Origin: Adiantum capillus-veneris | Lineage: Eukaryota > Streptophyta > Polypodiopsida > Polypodiales > Pteridaceae | Assembly (NCBI GenBank): GCA_014529385.2 | Contig: CM043969.1 | Location: 15,065,446 to 15,129,445 of the forward strand | Direction: 5' to 3' | Length of the DNA stretch: 64,000 nt | Shown: in pieces, positions 1 to 13,432 of the stretch | Numbering within the stretch: the stretch's first letter is position 1 | Layout of the letters: each line of letters opens with the position of its first letter | Program-made: the position numbers and the translations under genes | Notes under the pieces: model-generated | What the model saw: only the letters and a program-made list of their open reading frames with translations | What the model was told of the DNA's origin: nothing | Database searches by the model: none

Positions 1-2645
<2,645 letters not shown>

Positions 2646-2899
2646 ATGCATGCTTCATCGAGAAACCCTCCAAGCTCTTATACTAGTGTAAGAGACTAGG
2701 GACAACCACATGGTCATCACCACCCAACCATACTATACATAGGCTCTTGGCCCTAGCTATATATAGACCCTTGTACTGCATGCGTGTCACGATCCTTGGC
2801 CTCACATCCTAGCAAAATTGTATACACATGATAAAATTGGCATACAAATATGCCCCCTTCCATAGAAGCGTAAACCTGAAAACTCGGTGCGGAGGCCTG

Positions 2900-3018
2900 T
2901 CTCTCACTCACTTGACACCTATCTTCAACCCTTGAAAACATTTCTAGTCTAATGTTTTTTTGGGTGATGGTGGCAAGTAACAAGAGATCCCTTTGCATAA
3001 TGCACTTTTTCTACAACC
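2900..3018 (+). repeat. Left part of an ancient repeat split by the 3-kb LTR element
   Basis: The stretch from 'acctatcttcaaccctt' to 'ctacaaccctatc' matches 22,265-22,375 with scattered differences. The match resumes on the far side of the LTR element at about 11,505. It is therefore target DNA belonging to a dispersed repeat that was interrupted by the insertion. The repeat family is not recognised. Confidence 0.6.
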
Positions 3019-3023
3019 CTATC
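3019..3023 (+). repeat. 5-bp target site duplication (left), CTATC
   Basis: CTATC precedes the 5' LTR and is repeated at 11450-11454 directly after the 3' LTR. A 5-bp duplication is usual for LTR element integration. Confidence 0.85.
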
Positions 3024-4007
3024 TATTAGCAGCAACTAACACAGGCTATACCGAATATGCATCAAGCGAGAGATATGCTATGGTTGTGCATAATATTTCC
3101 AACTCACTTTGTATAAGTCTTGGGCTCACTTGGAGTTCCGAAGTTGTATATGCTAGTTAGAGGGCTCAATTTTAAACCCATAGTAGAAGGGATTATGGTG
3201 AAAGCCTTTAAAACGAAGCCTTTATGCAAGGAGGCTTCATTCTTGAGTATCTACTCTTGAGGATCCACTTTTGAGAGCTCTCTCTCTCTCTTGAGTGTTC
3301 ACTCTATGGCCTAGCCTTGAGCTTAACGTCCATGCTTAAGAGGCTAGGACTAATCCATTGTAATTAGAGTAAGCTCTTTTTGATTAATCTAATTTCTATT
3401 TTCTCATTAGTCTTCTTCTTCTCTACATTTCATTATGTCATGAAGTAGTATTACACTCTCATTATTCTAGATTTGAGAGAGGTATGTACTTCTTGCTATT
3501 AACCACTCCTATTCTTCTACAAGCATTAGATTTGTGATATTTAGCATCACTAATTAGGTTGATTAAGTTGGGTCTTAATCTTGTAATTAGTGTGTGTGCC
3601 CTATTGTTTGCTTGTGTCTAGATAGGTTTTATGAAACTCTAGCACCATTCACCTCGTGTGTGTAGCTATTGTTGAAGTGCCATGATTGACATGTGGTGAT
3701 TGGAGAGGCCAACACCAATGTAACTAGTGCGTGCTTATCAGTAGTGTGCTTGGGGTTTCTAGTCTATGGTAAGTCAGACTTCGATGGAATTGATGTGTGT
3801 AGGAGTTGATAGATTAGTGATTAGAGAATGATTAGAGTTAGTCTTGCCATGTCTAATCTCTACTTGCATTGGAGAGGTGATCTCTTGAATCCTCTATTTC
3901 TATTCATCAGATGCTCGTGCTTCCATGCCCTAGTCAGGTTGCCGATCCATGCATTTGATAATTTTGTGTGGGTTGCGGTTAGGTCGTTGCTACAATGCCT
4001 CCCAACA
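3024..4007 (+). repeat. 5' LTR of the LARD element
   Basis: 984 bp, ending in AACA just before the primer site. Its partner at 10419-11449 has the canonical TGTTAG start. The pair aligns along its whole length, including a short CT run that is expanded only in the 3' copy. Confidence 0.87.
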
Positions 4008-4009
4008 TT

Positions 4010-4027
4010 TCGCACCGTTGCCGGGAT
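4010..4027 (+). promoter_or_regulatory. Primer binding site, tRNA-Asp type (decayed)
   Basis: The sequence tcgcaccgttgccgggat starts 2 bp after the LTR. It agrees at about 14 of 18 positions with TGGCGCCGTTGCCGGGGA, the complement of the plant tRNA-Asp 3' end. Confidence 0.75.
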
Positions 4028-7000
4028 TGATAACCTAAGCTAGTGAGTATAGGATGTTTAGAATATAGTAATTTCACTACTAATTTCTCGGTTTTTGAGT
4101 GTGTGTAACTCATTTTTGGTTTGATTTGATGATGTTGTGCAAGTAATTCATTCTAATATTGAGTTATGAATACCACAAACCCTCAATTTCACTAATTTCA
4201 TACTAACCCTTGCTAATTTTGCTTCATTTTCATGCTAATAGTACTAATTACATGCTAATTTTTACTAATTTTTACTAACCTTGCTAACCTAACCATCCAC
4301 CAAAATTTGAAGTTTACATTATGTTAAATCCCTTTGCAAGAGGTGGAATTATCACTCTAATCAAGTTAATTGTGCTAATTCATGCCTTATTTGATGATTT
4401 GAGTGTTTGATTTTTGGCCTACAATGGTCAATTTTGGAGCCAATTCGATAGTGCACACACTTGTGTGTGCAATGATTTTTCTTTGCGTGGAGCAAAGGAA
4501 AAGCTTGGAGTCTAATTGCAATGTAAGTGCACTCACTTGCTCATGTCAATTCTTGATTGATTAATGTGGTTCAATGTTAACTATTTGCCAAAATTAGGTG
4601 TGTAATTCAATTGACCTTCACTTTGCACCTAATTTGATACACTTGGAATGAAATTGATGGTCAAATTGTGACTAATGAACTTTGTGCGTATCAAAATAAT
4701 GCTTAATTATCATCAAGAATTCATGTGTGTGCATAAAAATCATTGTGAGTGTAATTTCAAAAAAAATTAAAAAAAACTGTCAAAAATTTCAAGTGTGTGT
4801 GCACCTAATCTTGAGTGTGTGCATGCATATAAGGTGATGGAATTGATGGTATATGAGTATGCAATCATGTAATTGATGTGTATGCTAAGCTAATTCAATC
4901 ATTGGATAAGCATGATTGCAAAAAATTTGGGCAAAATTTGAGTGTGTGTGCCTATCCAAGACCACTTGATTTTCAATGATTGATGGTAAATTTGGACACT
5001 TAAATGGTTTTGGATTATGAAATTTTCATGAAAAGTGCGTGTGCAATCATTAGGTGTAAGCCTAAATGCATTGCCAATTCAGCCAAATTTGACCATTTGT
5101 GCTTAATTGTTGAGTGTGTGCATTGCTTGATTGGGTAAAAATAGTGCTAAATGTTTAGAAATTAAGCATGCATGCATTCACTTATGCTTGATTGAGTTTG
5201 AAATTTGAGCATTTCAATGTGAAATTGATGGATTAATTGCATAAAAATTTGGCCTAAATTTGGGCGTGTGTGCCTACTCAATGGCATGTGCAATCTAGTG
5301 CTTTAATGAATAATTGGTATTTTTTACCAATTATGATGATTAATTTGGCCAAATAATTGATGTGTGTGTCACAAGGTTGGCTTGAATATTAAGATGGGTC
5401 ACTCAATTGATACTCAGTTATGGATCTTGTATTGACATGTTAATGATTGATCAATTGATGAACATGGCTCTCCGGATCATGAGTAAAATCATGCAATTGC
5501 AAATGGACTTGAGTGATTTTTGAATAAGGATATGAGCAACTTAAGTTGCAATGATTGGTTTGGTTGTGCAAAAGAGATGACAACTTTGATTAATTTGCTT
5601 TATGAGCATTGCCCAATTTAGTACATTGAAAATGGAATTTTTGCTCTTGAATTGGAAGCAATATCGATTGAAAATGGATTAATATCATGCTCAAATTGAT
5701 GAGAATTTTCAATATTTTGATGAAAATTTGGCTTGAAATTCTCATTAGGTGGTTCATTGCATGGTGTGTGTGCATATAAAATCTGAGCTTACAAACGAGC
5801 AAACAAATTTGCAAATTGGATCAAGATTGGAAGAAAGGGTGCAAAGATTTTTGACCATTTTTTACATGAAATGCCTTTTTGCAATACCAAATTGATTGAG
5901 AGGATCAATCACCAAGGGAATAATTCCTTATGTGAGTAATTGTGGCTTGACATATGTGTGTTTAATTAAAATTGATTTAAAACATGGAAGGTAAAATATG
6001 CATGAAGATTATGACAATTTTTGTGTATCGTTCTTTTTGATAATTTGTTCTCAAACTCACATACATGCACACTTAATTGCTAGTGAAAAAAAAACTCACA
6101 CTATCCCTTTACCTCTCTCTCTTGTGACTTCCATGTAGTGTCCGTTCTCTCTTCTTGATTGAAGCCGCGAGAACCCTCTCCTAAGGGATTTTTTTCAAAA
6201 ATAAAAAGAAAATGCTTGTAATTTGGCATCGTGCAATCAATTGGCACACACACACATGCGCTGCTCTTGCGGACTTGCTGTCCTTTAGTGGCTTCGCACC
6301 TTCAAAAGCCCACCCACATGAACATGCAGCCCTGTAAAAGGGCTCTGATGACTTCACAAGCTCACACATCCCTTGTTTCAGAAAACGTCGAACTGACTTG
6401 CGACCCTCAAACACAACACACACACACAAGCGTTCTCGGTCACTTGCCAGCCGCCCAGCCAATTGCCAACCTGACCTATTTTGTCGCTAAAGGCATGGGC
6501 CTGATGGTGCTCCACACACACAAACACAATCTCCCACACACACACACGTGGCCACTTGCAACCGGCTGTGATACCGCTTGACTCGTGATAACACACTACA
6601 CACATTTGCTGTTTTGCCTTGCACCACTAATCGTCATTCGATGGCTCACCAGCTTGTCAGCCAACCAACTCTCCCCATCACCATTTGCCAATGGATTTCG
6701 GTTGTAGCTTGTTGACAACACACCACATTGGACTACCGCTTCATAGCGCCAAACCTACACACGTGTTGGTCCTTGGACCCCACACACACACACAAAACCT
6801 TTCAGTTCTCAATAGTGCTGGCAACTTGACGCACTGATAGCACACAAACTCCTCAAGACTTGGACCCTCTCGCTATTCTTGCAAGCCTATGGCAGCCAGC
6901 TATTTGAATGCAAGCCCGTCGGCTCTGCACACACGTCATCAGCAAGTCGAGACTCAACATCACCTGCTTTGTCTGCAATTCTCTTGCCGGATTTAGCATG

Positions 7001-7733
7001 CCTCTCTCTCGCTCTTAGAGTGCACACATGCACTGGTCACTGATGGCTGGCCAGCTGAGACTGGAGCTTCACCACCTATCGGCTACTTGCGCACATGCTG
7101 CACCACTACCGGATCAGTTGGGCCATTGAGTGAAAAGTCAACCTATTCTATCACATTGTCCTTGCGTCAACCACTGAGGCATTTTCCCTCCACACAAACG
7201 GCTCTCATCGGGGGTGACCGTTAAGGCGTGCCTGGTGACGTTGCATTGTTGATGATCAACTATCGGGGTGAAACTATCGATGGTTAGGTGCAGGCGCGTG
7301 GCAGGCCTCTCGTGGGACATCTACACTTTTTCATCGGGAGAAGCCGAGATTGCATGTGCACAGGCTATCTCTATCGCTTGCACAAACCGCCATCGATATC
7401 AAGTCATCGAAATTAAATGGAAAAAATAATACTAACAAAAAGGAAATTGATGATTTGGGAGGCTCGTTCCCACCTTTTGGCTCTACACAAACACACACAC
7501 AAACCTGAAAGTTGCTGAGATTGATCTTTTCACTTCAGCCTTTACCAGAGCCTTCCATGGAAAAATTGATACGATCAATGCTTGCGCGACCTCTGCACTT
7601 GCGAGGCCCTATGCAACCTGCCATATGCTCCCATGCAATGTCTGCACTTGTGAGGGCAACGACACCTTTGTCGTTGAGCTGGCTGGAGGGAATACTTTGT
7701 GATTAGAAGAGCGGTTGCAGCTCCCTGCTTTAA

Positions 7734-7734
<1 letters not shown>
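4028..7734 (+). other. LARD interior, 5' part: non-coding, GTGTGTGC-rich
   Basis: No credible ORF. From about 4450 to 5960 the motif GTGTGTGC and close variants recur, for example near 4461, 4792, 4814, 4941, 5112, 5264 and 5360. From 6240 to 7510 the sequence turns GC-richer with many short (CA)n runs. The frames across those runs (6181-6605) have biased, low-complexity composition and no domain. Confidence 0.55.

Positions 7735-7817
<83 letters not shown>
7735..7817. repeat. (CT)n microsatellite inside the LARD
   Basis: About 41 CT units without interruption. Confidence 0.97.
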
Positions 7818-7820
<3 letters not shown>

Positions 7821-8263
7821 CCCGTGAAATCGAGACACAGTCTGAAAAATAAAAGCATTAAGAACAAAAAAAACAAACAAACATAGAGCTCTTTTTCCCA
7901 GAAGGGAGAGGTTCTCACGTACCTCACTCCGCAAAAAAAATCTCCTTGGGTTTCTTGGATGAACTTGGGTTGGTGTTTGGCTACTGAAGTAAAGTGAAAT
8001 ATGGGAGGCGTGACAATCAGATCCGACATTGAAAAATATTTTGTCATGGTATTTGGGATTTATTTTTGAGCTTGAAGCAAACATTCTTTAGCTTCTTTTA
8101 TCAAATTAATTGGTAATGCATGGTGGAGATAGGTGCATCAGAAATGGACTTCAAAGTTACAATTTAGTGTTTTGGCTTAACTGTGTCTATCTTTTTGCAC
8201 TAAAAGAAAGTTCTAGGTTGGACATTGACTGTACATTTTACTTGCTCCAAATGTAAAAACCTT

Positions 8264-8560
8264 GCATAGCACCAAAATTGAGCTTTTTTGGATGAACATG
8301 GGAGAACATTATCCTTTTGAGTTTATGAAAGAAGCATGCACTAAAATTTGAACTTGGTATTTCTCGATACTTTTTTAGTGCTTAATATGTATGCAAAAAT
8401 CATGGCATAGCACTAAATTGGATTTCTTGAATGGCCATGTGATAGCATTGAACATGGAAGATTTAGTGCTTGTATTGGATGTTCACATGCTAAAAAGCAC
8501 TAACAATTGAGCTTCATTTTGAAGGGTTGTGTGCAGGAGTGTACTTTCATTGATCCAAGA
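8264..8560 (+). repeat. Degenerate repeat, period about 141 bp
   Basis: 'gcatagcac..aaattg' followed by a 'tt.ttgaatg..catg' pattern occurs at 8264 and again at 8405. A weaker third echo follows near 8494. Confidence 0.45.
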
Positions 8561-8589
8561 AGGGGTCATCATTGCAAAAAATTGCAAAA

Positions 8590-9040
8590 CTTGGCTATTT
8601 AGAGCCATCCCAATTGTTTGGATTAAAAGTTGTATACATGCTAGCTCAAAGCTTGGTCAAAAGTTAAAGTTTTTTCATTTTGAGATAGTGTTTACCGAGC
8701 TTTTATGAGATCTTTCAAGTACTAAATCTAGCTATTGAGAGCCGTTCACTTTCATCCCATTAAGAGTTGCAGTCATCTCTAGCTCATAGATTGCTCTAAA
8801 AATGTAAAATTTCATATGAGCTAGTGTTAGCCAACTTTCTGGAAAGATTTTAATTGGAAATTCGGCTTTCAAGAGCCACTTCATTTCATCAAAGTTGCAT
8901 TATTTTCAGCTCTTGTCTTTTTAAAATTCCATATCTCATTGAGCTAGAAACTACTCAACTTTGAATCATGCATGAGAGATTATAAAAATTACAAATTTGC
9001 TTATGTAGAAGCATTCTATCTCTCATGGTTGTTATGTATG
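8590..9040 (+). repeat. Degenerate tandem repeat, period about 135 bp
   Basis: Units begin with 'ggctattnagagcc'-like text at about 8592, 8728, 8862 and 8998, that is every 134-136 bp. Each contains an 'agttgcat..ctagctc' segment and an 'aaaatttcat..gagctag' segment in the same order. Identity between units is moderate. Confidence 0.7.
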
Positions 9041-10401
9041 CATAAATTTGCTAGAAAGAGCATCATGTGCATAACCAAAGGCACTTTTTCCCTTGGGTTT
9101 TTTCCCTTTGGCAAATTTGGGTATGCAAGACCCTAGCTTTAGGTTTTCATTAATGTTTTTTGTGTGCTTTTGGATTTCAATAAAAGGCCTTGGAGCTTGT
9201 GTTCACACTTAGCTTCAAATCAGCTTCTTTTGCAAATAAAAAGATCAAGAGGCTTCTCTACAAAGGGGATGCTTGCTCAAGGATGCTCAAAGGGGCATGA
9301 ATACGTGTAATCCATCTCTCCATTCTCTATCCTTGGCTTAAGTGAAATTTTGCTTCTAAGCTATGCTTTTTTCATGTTCAAAAGTTAGGCATACTAAAGT
9401 TTCAACACTTTGCTTTGTGAATATTAACTCATCAAAAAATTAGGTTTTATGTATGCTAATCATAGGTAATTGGCCTTAACCTTAGGTTAATGTAGGTTCA
9501 TTTCTCATTAGTTCTAGACTCTTAGTGATAGTCTTAATACTCCATTCATTTTTAACATGACCTAGGGCTATGATTATGCTTTAGTCCTTTAGTCCAATTT
9601 CCATAAGCATCTCATGTTGGAAGAAATAAGTAAGTGCTAAAAAAATGAATCAGTGAAGCAAAAAAGTGTCAAGAAAAAGTAGCAAAAATGCGACTCGACA
9701 CATGAAAAGAAAATTTCTATGTTATGTTGTGTCTTTGTGAGGCCTAGCGCCTTATTAGCACTTGGCAGGCGAGGGGAATCACCTTGGCTTGCTTGGTCAA
9801 GGCCCTAAACCAATGCCCTGGGCTGATAGGGGTTAGCCATCGTGTTGGTAGTCTAATAGGCTTTTGGAACACCTTCTTGAGGGTTCAAGGAGCCGCGAGT
9901 TTCACCTAGACTTGCCTTGGGGTGGTAGCCTTGTGATGTGTTTTACTTTGTTCAATGAATGACAAAAACAAAACTTCCATGAGCTTCAAAAAGCTGTGAC
10001 AATGTACTAATAGATTAGGAGCTCTTTTATAGCCCATAGACATGATAGACTTGAATGATTTATTAATATTGGTCACATAGTTTTTAAGCTAGTAAGTTTA
10101 TGAACTTGCATTAGCCTAGGGTCATAATTGATTGCTTGTGTTTCATGCATAAAACTAAAATTTCAAGTGGTTTAATGTTCACGATAGTTTAGGTGTCTTT
10201 TTTTATTTATGTTGTCTAGTCTTTTAGAAGCAAAAAAATCACTTTGCATGATTGTTCATTGTGCTTCATGTTTTTATCCTTGTTGGCCTTTGATGCTCAT
10301 TACTTGTTCTTATGTTTTGCAGCTCAACATTTCTTCCATGGACTTGCTTTTTCTACCATGTCATCGTGTTTTGCTTCACCAACACACGAGGAGGTGTGCC
10401 A
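9041..10401 (+). other. LARD interior, 3' part, no coding seen
   Basis: AT-rich apart from a GC-richer stretch at about 9740-9920. The 71- and 101-codon frames at 10209-10549 run into the 3' LTR and show no domain. Confidence 0.55.
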
Positions 10402-10418
10402 AATTAGGAAGGGGAGAA
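10402..10418 (+). promoter_or_regulatory. Polypurine tract of the LARD
   Basis: aattaggaaggggagaa lies immediately before the 3' LTR start TGTTAG, the expected place for plus-strand priming. Confidence 0.8.
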
Positions 10419-10687
10419 TGTTAGCAGTGGCTAACACAGGCTACACCGAATATGCATCAAGCAGGAGATATGCTATGGTTGTGCATAATATTTCCAACTT
10501 ACTTTGTATAAGTTTTGGGCTCACTTGGAGTTCCAAAGTTGTATGCTAATTAGAGGGATCAAGCTTAAACCCATAGTAGAAGGGATTGTGGTGAAATGCT
10601 TTAAAAGGAAGACTTTATGCAAGGAGGCTTCTTTCTTGAGTATTCACTCTTCATTATTGAGTATTCACTCTTGAGGATCCACTTTTG

Positions 10688-10735
<48 letters not shown>

Positions 10736-11449
10736 AGTGTTCACTCTATGGCCTAGCCTTGAGCTTAACATCCATGCTTAAGAGGCTAGGAATAGTCCAT
10801 TGTAATTAGAGTAAGCTCTTCTTGATTAATCTAATTCCTATTTTCTCATTAGTTTACTTCTTCTCTACATTTCATTATGTCATGAAGTAGTATTACACTC
10901 TCATTATTCTAGATTTGGGAGAGGTATGTACTTCTTGCTATTAACCACTCATATTCTTCTACAAGCATTCAATTTGTGATATTTAGCATCACTAATTAGG
11001 TTGATTAAGTTGGGCCTTAGTCTTGTAATTAGTGTGTGTGCCCTATTTTTTGTTTGTATGTAGATAGGTTTTATGAAACTCTAGCACCATTCACCTTGTG
11101 TGTGTAGCTATTGTAGAAGTGTTGTGATTGACATGTGGTGATTGGAGAGGCCAACACCAATGCAATTTTTGCGTGCTTATCATTAGTGTTCTTGGGGTTT
11201 CTAGTCTATGGTAAGTCAGACTTCGATGGACTTGACGTGTGTAGGAGTTGATAGATTAGTGATTAGAGAATGATTAGCGTTAGTCTTGCCATGGCTAATC
11301 TCTACTTGCATTGAAGAGGTGATCTCTTGAATCCTCTATTTCTATTCATCCGATGCTCATGCTTCCATGCCCTAGCTGGGTTGCCGATCCACAGATTTGA
11401 TAATTTTGTGTGGGTTGTGATTAGGTCATTGCTGCAACGCCTCCCAACA
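10419..11449 (+). repeat. 3' LTR of the LARD element
   Basis: 1031 bp, TGTTAG...CCAACA. It is longer than the 5' copy, mainly through a (CT)n expansion at 10690-10733 and a short duplicated segment just before it. CTATC target duplication follows at 11450-11454. Confidence 0.88.
10690..10733. repeat. (CT)n microsatellite within the LARD 3' LTR
   Basis: About 22 CT units. The matching point in the 5' LTR near 3280-3292 has only a handful, so the expansion came after insertion. Confidence 0.9.
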
Positions 11450-11680
11450 CTATCCCTTTCAATTCTACGTATTGGTGAAATACAACCCTATCCCTTTCAA
11501 TTCTATGTATTGTATTTCACCAATGGGCTCTCTACTTTGAAACCTTTGTATTATAATTTTTGGCAAGGCATAGATAAACAAAAAAGTATGCTTGGATTGG
11601 CTGCAATCACATGGTTAACTTTCATATTGCTTTATACTTTTGAAAATATGTGAATAATGTGTAGCTTGGTAACCCTCTAC
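11450..11680 (+). repeat. Right part of the ancient repeat split by the LARD
   Basis: The sequence starts with the target duplication CTATC. From about 11,505 ('gtatttcaccaatgggctctctac') to 'gtgtagcttggtaaccct' near 11,675 it matches 22,385-22,460 and 23,130-23,197. A short local duplication ('ccctatccctttcaattcta', twice) lies at 11450-11510. Confidence 0.6.
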
Positions 11681-12690
11681 CTCATGGAATCTCATCAAAA
11701 GTCTTGGACTCTTGTTAGATTCTTTCTTTTTGCTCCCTTTGTTAAAGTTTTGCTACTTACACTTCTCAATGGCATGGATAAGAAGGTTTTGAATCTTGGG
11801 ATACAACACGTGTTTGACTTTAAATCTTCTAACATCATTGAATACACACTCAAGGCTGCCCCCTTCACTCTGTCTTGTGTTGATACTAATAGGTGTAATG
11901 TCTCTTTTGGTTGTATCATTTGAGTGACCGGCATCATCACCACCTCCACGGGAAGGAAAATAATTACACCACTCAAATTTGGAGTATCCCTAGACCATTC
12001 ATGAAATGTTGGTTGTGAGCATGTAGGTCACGGAGATCAATGTGGAGATGGAAATGTGTTATGGTTTGATCATGCACTTTGGATGATCATGAACCATCTA
12101 ACTACATTCTTTTCAAGCCCAAGTCTCAAAAATTATACCATTGCCTTCATGAGTTGGATCTCAAAGGAATCTCAAGAAGCCATCAAGTCAATTTTGGTTC
12201 TCCTCTACTATAGAGAGAAGCTCAAGGAGACCACCAAGCACTCAATCCTCCTCAATCAGACCTCTCCATTATCAAGCCAAAATTTTGAAGTGGACAAGTT
12301 CATTATGCATGCCATAACACCCAACAAAGAGAAACAAGAAGGGAGATTTACCAAAAGGGCAAGAAGAGACAATGGAAGACATGCTCAAGGAAGGGGGGGG
12401 GGGGCACTTTGCACACCTCAAAGATCCACGGTCTCAGCCCCATCATGCTTCACCTACAATTTCCTCTAATAGTTGTCAAAATCCTCAACCTGATCCCACA
12501 CCTACTTACCTTAATCACCTTGCTCAATTCTTAGCCCCACCTTCTAGGGCTAGAACTATGTTAAATCCTTGATGTCAAATAGCTGCTAACTCTTTGTTGT
12601 ATGATTGACATAAATAGAAAGGAATCATCATGGGGACTACACCTCATGCCAAGAGAGAGGAAAAGAGGTGTCTTTATACCTATCCCACCC
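11681..12690. other. Unassigned DNA
   Basis: Frames of 88-137 codons occur on both strands without a domain I recognise. A run of G at 12,393-12,404 lies in the longest of them. I see no repeat ends. Confidence 0.45.
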
Positions 12691-12694
12691 CTTA

Positions 12695-13300
12695 ATGGAT
12701 ATTGAGAATCTTAGAAGCTTTTTTAACTTTTTGTCTTTTGGCATTTGCATCATTACCAATCCTTGTTGGGATGAATGCCTCTTTAATTGGTACTTTGACC
12801 CTTCTCTATAAGTCACCTATGTAATGCAAGAGAGGTTTTCATCTCTCATGATGAACATGAATGTTTTTTCCATAGATGATCTTGGGTTTGATATTGAGAG
12901 AGTCCACATGCTTACTATTGACATACATGATTGTATGAGCCGTCACTTGCTCACATTTGCATGCAAGGATTGGGGCATATCCCCCCAAAACCTCCTCATT
13001 TAGTTTAGTCAACTAACTCATGTACTAGCTCTGCTTATTGATAGGGAGTGCATTATCCTCCCCTCTCATCTCTCATATCATAAGGTATCTCGGCACTCCA
13101 TTACTATTGTCTCTTCCACAAACCCATAATGAGGCAACACCAACCTCGGGCTAACATCACATATGATTTTGAGAGTATTAAGAAGAAATACTTCATCACT
13201 TGCATGGACAAGGCTTCCAAAATCCCACATTGATTTGCAAAAAAAAAAAACTTAAATTAAGCCAAGAGAGGCTTGAAGGGGCTGATTTTCGTCTTTGTGA
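12695..13300 (+). pseudogene. Decayed coding-like tract, possibly of a Penelope-like retroelement
   Basis: From an ATG at about 12,698 one frame reads as protein-like text with only two internal stops for about 140 codons, including 'FSIDDLGFDIERVHML' and 'LLTFACKDWGI'. It continues in another frame as 'ITYDFESIKKKYFITCMDKA' near 13,155-13,215. The 'YFIxCMDKAS' phrase reminds me of the region upstream of the RT in Penelope-like elements, but this is from memory and weak. It could instead be an unrelated host pseudogene. Several stops and at least one frameshift break it. Confidence 0.25.
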
Positions 13301-13432
13301 AGTGGATATGGAGAAAACATGAACTCCATTCTTGATTACCTATCTCCACTTGTAAACCCTCTTCATTACTCTCTACCCTATATCCCAATCATCTACACAA
13401 TACACAAATCCACATTTAGATGGATCATACGT

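Larger units (their letters stand above)
3024..11449 (+). mobile_element. Non-coding LTR retrotransposon, LARD type, about 8.4 kb
   Basis: Two direct repeats of about 1 kb (3024-4007 and 10419-11449) bound 6.4 kb of DNA. A tRNA-Asp-like primer site lies 2 bp inside the 5' LTR and a purine-rich tract directly precedes the 3' LTR. CTATC target duplications flank the whole. The interior has no frame resembling Gag, protease, RT or integrase, and the longer frames are microsatellite artefacts. This fits a large retrotransposon derivative moved by another element's proteins. By eye the LTRs differ at roughly 6-7% of positions plus indels, so it is much older than the element at 30 kb. The structure is whole at its ends. 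Confidence 0.85.

Noticed and set aside
6181-6605. Overlapping ORFs of 75-116 codons
   Set aside because: Composition is driven by (CA)n runs; no domain, and they overlap on both strands within the LARD.
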